Shown here one piece after another: positions 59,447-64,000 of a stretch of 64,000 nucleotides of DNA (within the stretch, counting starts at the first letter, position 1; each line of letters opens with the position of its first letter). Origin of the DNA: Streptococcus himalayensis (GTDB lineage: Bacteria; Bacillota; Bacilli; Lactobacillales; Streptococcaceae); contig NZ_CP016953.1 of assembly GCF_001708305.1 (NCBI RefSeq), positions 1,321,501-1,385,500 on the forward strand, read 5' to 3'. Both the position numbers and the translations under genes were made by a program. The notes beneath the pieces are model-generated. The model saw only the letters and a list, made by a program, of their open reading frames with translations. It was not told the origin of the DNA and made no database searches.

Positions 59447-60271
59447 ATGCCAGAATTACCAGAGGTTGAAACAGTTCGCAAGGGACTTGAAAAACTGGTT
59501 GTTGGAAAAAGAATTCAGAAAGTAGAGATCACCTATCCACGCATGGTGTTGACGGGGGCAGATGTTTTGTGTGAAGCCTTGGTTGGACAGGAGATTTGCG
59601 AGGTCAAGCGTCGCGGGAAGTATCTTTTGCTTTACTTGACAGATTTCGTGCTTATTTCCCATTTGCGGATGGAAGGCAAGTACAATTACTTTCCTAATCA
59701 AGTACCAGAAAATAAGCATTTTCATGCCTTTTTCACCTTTACAGATGGCAGTCACTTGGTCTATCAAGATGTGAGGAAGTTTGGAACTCTTGAGTTGCTA
59801 ACAAAAGAACAAATTGAGAAATATTTTCTCTCGAAAAAGTTAGGGCCAGAGCCGACCGCAGAAGATTTCGACTATGAGCGTTTTACCGTTCAGCTCGCTC
59901 AATCGAAAAAGCCCATTAAAGCCCACTTGCTGGATCAGACCTTGGTGGTAGGGCTGGGTAATATCTACGTGGACGAAGCCTTGTTTCAAGCAGGCATTCA
60001 TCCTGCAAGAACTAGTCAAAGTCTCTCAACCAAAGAAAGCAAGGCCTTGCACCAAGCGATTATTGCTGTCTTGCAACTAGGCGTTGAAAAAGGTGGCTCG
60101 ACCATTCGAACCTATAAAAATGCCCTTGGGATGGATGGGACTATGCAGGATTATCTACAAGTTTATGGAAAGCAGGGACAAGAGTGTCCGCGTTGTCAGA
60201 CAGAGATGGTCAAGTTTCAATTATCTGGCCGTGGAACGCATATTTGTCCCAAGTGTCAGGTAACACCATGA
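59447..60271 (+). CDS. mutM: Formamidopyrimidine-DNA glycosylase
   Basis: MutM/Fpg (274 aa) removes 8-oxoguanine and similar lesions. The start is fixed by the catalytic N-terminus [13 protein letters not shown] (Pro2 nucleophile, Glu3), so ATG 59447 is certain, although no ribosome site is visible. The KRRGKYLL lysine region and the C-terminal zinc finger (CPRC...HICPKC) are present. It overlaps coaE by 4 nt (ATGA). Confidence 0.97.
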   Translation: MPELPEVETVRKGLEKLVVGKRIQKVEITYPRMVLTGADVLCEALVGQEICEVKRRGKYLLLYLTDFVLISHLRMEGKYNYFPNQVPENKHFHAFFTFTDGSHLVYQDVRKFGTLELLTKEQIEKYFLSKKLGPEPTAEDFDYERFTVQLAQSKKPIKAHLLDQTLVVGLGNIYVDEALFQAGIHPARTSQSLSTKESKALHQAIIAVLQLGVEKGGSTIRTYKNALGMDGTMQDYLQVYGKQGQECPRCQTEMVKFQLSGRGTHICPKCQVTP

Positions 60272-60864
60272 CAAGAGTAATTGGATTAACAGGTGGTATT
60301 GCTTCGGGGAAATCCACAGTGACAGCTTATTTGCGAAAACGTGGCTATCAGGTCATTGATGCGGATGAGGTTGTTCACACCTTGCAGCAAAAAGGAGGTA
60401 AACTCTACCAAGCTCTGCTTCAAGAATATGGGCCAAATATTTTACTACCCAATCAAGAGTTGGATCGCGGGAAATTAGCGGCTGTCGTCTTTGCAAACGA
60501 GGAGAGTTTAGAGCGGACCAATCGTTTGCAGCAGGCTATTATTCGTGAGGAATTAGCGAGCTTAAAGGCTCAGCATGAAGGCTCGGAAAGTCTATTGTTT
60601 ATGGATATTCCGCTCTTGTTTGAGTTGAATTATGAGCAGTGGTTTGAAGAAATCTGGCTGGTTGGCTTGTCCAAGAGTCAGCAGGTGGAGCGTTTGATGG
60701 CTCGTAATCGCCTAAGTCAAGAAGAGGCTGAAAAACGCATAGCCGCACAACTATCTTTGGCTGAAAAACGCCAAAGAGCCAGTAGCTATATTGACAACAG
60801 TGGCTCTGTGAAGCAGACCTATGCGCAGATTGATCGCTTATTACAGGAGCTAGAAAGAAGATGA
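60268..60864 (+). CDS. coaE: Dephospho-CoA kinase
   Basis: CoaE (198 aa) performs the last step of coenzyme A synthesis. The P-loop is [13 protein letters not shown] at the N-terminus, followed by VIDADEVVH and the DIPLLFE segment. ATG 60268 overlaps the mutM stop. Its own stop forms ATGA with a potential start of the next gene at 60861. Confidence 0.96.
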   Translation: MTRVIGLTGGIASGKSTVTAYLRKRGYQVIDADEVVHTLQQKGGKLYQALLQEYGPNILLPNQELDRGKLAAVVFANEESLERTNRLQQAIIREELASLKAQHEGSESLLFMDIPLLFELNYEQWFEEIWLVGLSKSQQVERLMARNRLSQEEAEKRIAAQLSLAEKRQRASSYIDNSGSVKQTYAQIDRLLQELERR

Positions 60865-60928
60865 TATTATTTTAAGTCAGGATGTTTGGAAACGAAATTT
60901 AAAGATTGCCTGGCTAGGCAATCTCCTA

Positions 60929-62071
60929 ATGGGGGCTAGCTTTTCGATGGTCATGCCCTTCATATCTGTCTTTGTGGAAGAATTGGGAACTCCTAAAAAT
61001 CAGGTGGAGTTCTATGCGGGCTTGGCCGTATCCACAACCGCCCTTGCCTCTGCCATCATGTCTCCGATTTGGGGGAGTTTAGCCGATCGATATGGGCGTA
61101 AACCAATGATGGTTCGAGCGAGTTCTGTCATGGTAGTGACCATGGGAGGCTTGGCCTTTGTGCCCAATGTCTTTTGGTTGATTTTTTTGCGGATCTTAAC
61201 AGGCGTTTTTGCTGGTTATGTGCCGAACTCCACAGCTCTCATCGCAAGCCAAGTCCCCAAAGAAAAAACGGGCTATGCCTTAGGAACCTTGTCAACAGGT
61301 TTGGTGGCAGGAACCTTAATCGGTCCACTTATGGGAGGTTTTTTAGCAGAAGTAGTCGGAATGCACTGGGTCTTTCTGATTGTCGGATTTCTACTGTTTC
61401 TGGTAACCTTGCTGACCTTCTTTAACATCAAAGAAGATTTTAGGCCCATCAAGGCAGGGCAGGAGATGAGTTTACAAGAGGTTTTTCACCAGATTAGCAA
61501 TAAACAAATCGTGCTGAGTCTTTTTGTAACGAGCATGATTATCCAGATGGCGGCTCAATCAGTTGTACCGATCTTAACGCTTTACATTCGTCATTTAGGA
61601 CAAAGAGAGAATCTCCTTTTTGTATCGGGGATGATTATCTCGGCCCTTGGTTTTTCTTCCATGTTTAGCTCTCCCGTGCTGGGGAAATGGGGCGATAAGA
61701 TTGGCAATCACCGTCTCTTGCTCATGGCTTTGCTATACAGTTTCATCATGAATTGGCTCAATGCTCATGCCACAACTCCCTTGCAATTAGGAATTTTCCG
61801 CTTTTTCTATGGTTTTGGAACAGGGGCACTTTTGCCATCTGTCAATTCCTTGCTTGCCAAATTAACCCCTAAAGAAGGCATTTCACGGATTTTCTCCTTT
61901 AACCAGACCTTTATTTATATGGGGAGCGTTCTAGGACCCATGTTGGGCTCAGCTGTGGCAAGCTACCTAGGCTATTCGTGGGTCTTTTATGTGACTGCTT
62001 ATCTTGTGCTGGCCAATTTTATCTGGTCCTTGTGGAACTTTAAAAACTATCTGAAAGTAAGGGAAATCTAG
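60929..62071 (+). CDS. pmrA: PmrA-like multidrug MFS exporter, start region damaged or non-canonical
   Basis: A 12-helix MFS exporter (380 aa from the first ATG) like streptococcal PmrA. It has the motif-A segment [16 protein letters not shown] and [26 protein letters not shown] residues. The family N-terminus ([17 protein letters not shown]) lies upstream of ATG 60929, in the same frame but without ATG, GTG or TTG. ATG 60861, overlapping the coaE stop, enters this frame if one T is added to the T4 run at 60870-60873. So the gene may carry a 1-nt deletion, use ATT 60866, or make a shortened protein lacking part of helix 1. Confidence 0.85.
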   Translation: MGASFSMVMPFISVFVEELGTPKNQVEFYAGLAVSTTALASAIMSPIWGSLADRYGRKPMMVRASSVMVVTMGGLAFVPNVFWLIFLRILTGVFAGYVPNSTALIASQVPKEKTGYALGTLSTGLVAGTLIGPLMGGFLAEVVGMHWVFLIVGFLLFLVTLLTFFNIKEDFRPIKAGQEMSLQEVFHQISNKQIVLSLFVTSMIIQMAAQSVVPILTLYIRHLGQRENLLFVSGMIISALGFSSMFSSPVLGKWGDKIGNHRLLLMALLYSFIMNWLNAHATTPLQLGIFRFFYGFGTGALLPSVNSLLAKLTPKEGISRIFSFNQTFIYMGSVLGPMLGSAVASYLGYSWVFYVTAYLVLANFIWSLWNFKNYLKVREI

Positions 62072-62220
62072 TGCGAAAAAAAATCAATTTACAATGTTCA
62101 GAATGCGGTAGTCTGAACTACCTCACCAGTAAAAATACCAAAACTCACCCTGAAAAGATACAGGTCTTAAAATACTGTCCCAAGGAAAGAAAAGTGACCT
62201 TACATCTTGAACATCGTTAG
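62071..62220 (+). CDS. rpmG: 50S ribosomal protein L33
   Basis: A 49-aa L33 from GTG 62071, which overlaps the pmrA stop by one base. The family pattern is clear: [20 protein letters not shown]...[14 protein letters not shown]. It has three of the four possible zinc cysteines, as in one of the L33 types of streptococci. It was found below the size limit of ordinary gene finding. Confidence 0.93.
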   Translation: MRKKINLQCSECGSLNYLTSKNTKTHPEKIQVLKYCPKERKVTLHLEHR

Positions 62221-62235
62221 ATTTTATGGTAAAAT
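62207..62235 (+). promoter_or_regulatory. Promoter of secG
   Basis: TTGAAC (62207-62212), 17-bp spacer, TAAAAT (62230-62235) with TG before it (extended). It overlaps the 3' end of rpmG. Confidence 0.75.
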
Positions 62236-62259
62236 AGATAGGATTTTAAGGAGTTAGCT

Positions 62260-62493
62260 ATGTACAATTTATTAATAACCATTTTATTAGTCTTATCTGT
62301 GATTATTTTGATTGCTATTTTTATGCAGCCCACGAAAAACCAGTCTAGCAATGTGTTTGATGCTAGTGCCGGGGATTTGTTTGAGCGTTCAAAGGCAAGA
62401 GGATTTGAAGCAGTTATGCAGCGGTTGACAGGGATTTTAGTCTTTTTGTGGCTCCTGACCGCCTTGCTCCTTGCCATCCTATCCAGTAAATAA
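62260..62493 (+). CDS. secG: Preprotein translocase subunit SecG
   Basis: SecG (77 aa) is a two-helix subunit of the SecYEG channel. Helix 1 is LLITILLVLSVIILIAIFMQ, the cytoplasmic loop has SSNVFDASAGDLFERSKARG, and helix 2 is ILVFLWLLTALLLAIL. AAGGAG precedes ATG 62260. It is followed by rnr, the usual streptococcal order. Confidence 0.94.
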   Translation: MYNLLITILLVLSVIILIAIFMQPTKNQSSNVFDASAGDLFERSKARGFEAVMQRLTGILVFLWLLTALLLAILSSK

Positions 62494-62673
62494 GATGAAA
62501 AATGGGCTTTGACTTTGTCGTTGCCTATTTTTTATAAGCTAATGAAACATAACATCCCGACTGATGATTGTCGGTTCATGATACAGGAGAAAGCGAGTGA
62601 AACAATGATTGCTTGGTGAAGCATCATTCCAAATATTCCTAATTGTAGGAGGAAGCGAGAAATACAAAAGAAT

Positions 62674-64000
62674 ATGAAAACAGAAATTATTGAGTATCTA
62701 ACAGCCCAAAAGAGAGCTAGTATGAATGAATTGGCAGAGAATTTTGCCAAAGACAGCGCCAAAGATTTTCGTGACTTGGTGAAAATCATCTCAGAAATGG
62801 AACGTAGGCATCAACTACGGTTTACAGATGATGGCCTGATTGAGCTGAAAAAAGAGCGTGAGACAGTCACGCTGAAAGGCATTTTTCATGCCCATAAGAA
62901 TGGCTTTGGATTTGTAACCGTTGATGAGGGGGAGCCAGATCTTTTTATCGGACGCAATGATGTCAATCATGCCATCGATGGCGATAGGGTCGAGGTGGTG
63001 ATTACCAAAATTGCCAATCGTTTAAAAGGCACGTCTGCTGAGGCAAAAATCATTGATATTTTAGAACACAGCCTACAAACGGCGGTGGGACAGTTGATTT
63101 TAGATGAAGAAAAGCCCAAATATGCAGGCTATATCCGCAGTAAAAATCAAAAAATCAATCAAAAAATTTATGTGAAAAAGCCAGCTCTTGTACTGGACGG
63201 GACTGAGATTTTAAAGGTGGCTATCGAAAAATATCCCCATCGTGGACGTGACTTTTTTGTGGCGACTGTCCTTGATGTTGTCGGTCATGTCAATGACCCT
63301 GGCATTGATGTCCTTGAAGTCTTGGAATCTATGGACATCGTGTCCGAATTTCCAGAAAAGGTTTTGGAAGAAGCCAATCAAATCCCTGAGAGCCTACGGT
63401 CGAGTGATTATGAGGGACGTTTGGATCTGCGAGACGAGGTTATTTTCACAATTGACGGTGCAGATGCCAAGGACTTGGACGATGCCGTCCATATCAAACG
63501 CTTAGCAAATGGCAACTTCGAATTGGGTGTCCATATCGCAGATGTATCCTACTATGTGACAGAGGGGTCAGAGTTGGACAAGGAAGCCTTAAATCGGGCG
63601 ACGTCTGTCTATGTGACAGACCGTGTGGTTCCGATGCTTCCAGAACGCTTGTCTAATGGAATTTGCTCGCTCAATCCAAATGTGGATCGCCTCACCCAGT
63701 CTGCCATCATGGAGATTGACTCAAAAGGGCGCGTGGTGAATTATAAGATTACTCAGACAGTGATTCATACAAGTTTTCGGATGACCTATAGTGCAGTCAA
63801 CGAGATGATTGCAGGCAATCCTGAGACCTTGGAGCGCTATCAAAAGATTGCACCTAGTGTGGAGTTGATGGTTCAACTTCATCACCGTTTAGAAAAGATG
63901 CGTTATCAGCGAGGTGCCTTGAATTTTGATACCAAAGAAGCCAAGATTTTGGTCAATCAAAATGGCAAGCCAGTTGATATTGTTCTTCGAGAACGGGGAG
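62674..64000 (+). CDS. rnr: Ribonuclease R (3' end beyond the window)
   Basis: Exoribonuclease RNase R, cut by the window end after about 442 codons. It degrades structured RNA 3' to 5'. The N-terminal helix-turn-helix-like part, the cold-shock-type domain (GIFHAHKNGFGFVTVD) and the RNB catalytic region (DAKDLDDAVHI with its aspartates) are visible. The start is ATG 62674 (KTEIIEYLTAQKR). AGGAGG lies about 20 nt upstream, farther than usual, so initiation efficiency is uncertain. The spacer 62494-62673 contains a CCGAC/GTCGG inverted repeat. Confidence 0.96.
   Translation, partial: MKTEIIEYLTAQKRASMNELAENFAKDSAKDFRDLVKIISEMERRHQLRFTDDGLIELKKERETVTLKGIFHAHKNGFGFVTVDEGEPDLFIGRNDVNHAIDGDRVEVVITKIANRLKGTSAEAKIIDILEHSLQTAVGQLILDEEKPKYAGYIRSKNQKINQKIYVKKPALVLDGTEILKVAIEKYPHRGRDFFVATVLDVVGHVNDPGIDVLEVLESMDIVSEFPEKVLEEANQIPESLRSSDYEGRLDLRDEVIFTIDGADAKDLDDAVHIKRLANGNFELGVHIADVSYYVTEGSELDKEALNRATSVYVTDRVVPMLPERLSNGICSLNPNVDRLTQSAIMEIDSKGRVVNYKITQTVIHTSFRMTYSAVNEMIAGNPETLERYQKIAPSVELMVQLHHRLEKMRYQRGALNFDTKEAKILVNQNGKPVDIVLRERG

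Overview
The window is Streptococcus chromosome. The supporting signs are YSIRK/LPXTG surface proteins, the Streptococcus-typical orders rnc-smc-HAD-HAD-ftsY, ybeY-dgkA-era and mutM-coaE-pmrA-rpmG-secG-rnr, the streptococcal families DUF3272 and DUF4298, a CpsY/MtaR-type LysR regulator, and low-GC sigma-A promoters that often carry an extended -10. The species cannot be named from the sequence alone. Nearly all genes are on the + strand. The exceptions are an IS66 element and the LysR gene.

Layout. 1-4.3 kb: a T-box leader, a GNAT acetyltransferase and valS. 4.3-6.6 kb: an IS66-family insertion sequence with both inverted repeats and a perfect 8-bp target duplication, whose large transposase gene is split by a +1 frame change. 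7.2-12.3 kb: murB and the polyamine transporter potABCD, separated by an unusual 270-bp structured spacer. 12.3-22.7 kb: a giant (3245 aa) YSIRK-MucBP-LPXTG surface protein followed by a 58-aa Cys4 protein. 22.8-35.8 kb: housekeeping genes mnmE, rnc-smc-HAD-HAD-ftsY, and an fRMsr-dnaX-DUF3272 operon. 36.1-46.2 kb: a second giant (3262 aa) MucBP protein, again followed by a paralogous 58-aa Cys4 protein. 46.3-51.8 kb: a 103-bp relic of the same IS66 end, a CpsY/MtaR-like regulator, and two PyrR-attenuated units, pyrK-pyrDb and pyrF-pyrE-ASCH. 52-64 kb: DUF4298, a GT-C-like membrane protein with yozE, phoH, a GNAT, tRNA-Thr(GGT), ybeY-dgkA-era, NUDIX, an AAC(6')-like acetyltransferase, mutM-coaE-pmrA-rpmG, secG and the start of rnr.

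The most striking feature is the pair of giant adhesin cassettes. Both have the same plan: YSIRK signal, low-complexity stretch, shared helical module, a head domain that differs between the two, MucBP repeats, Pro-rich repeats, LPNTG, then a tiny Cys4 gene and a terminator. Both also have a long poly-G tract in the promoter region (G10 and G9), which suggests phase-variable expression by slipped-strand mispairing. In the second copy the tract lies inside the spacer of a plausible promoter, so each gained or lost G changes the -35/-10 spacing.

Other notable points are four genes whose ATG begins exactly 6 nt after an extended -10 with no Shine-Dalgarno (predicted leaderless mRNAs), a probable one-base lesion at the start of the pmrA-like exporter, and two families of short intergenic repeats. 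All assignments come from reading the sequence and remembered family features. No database search was run.
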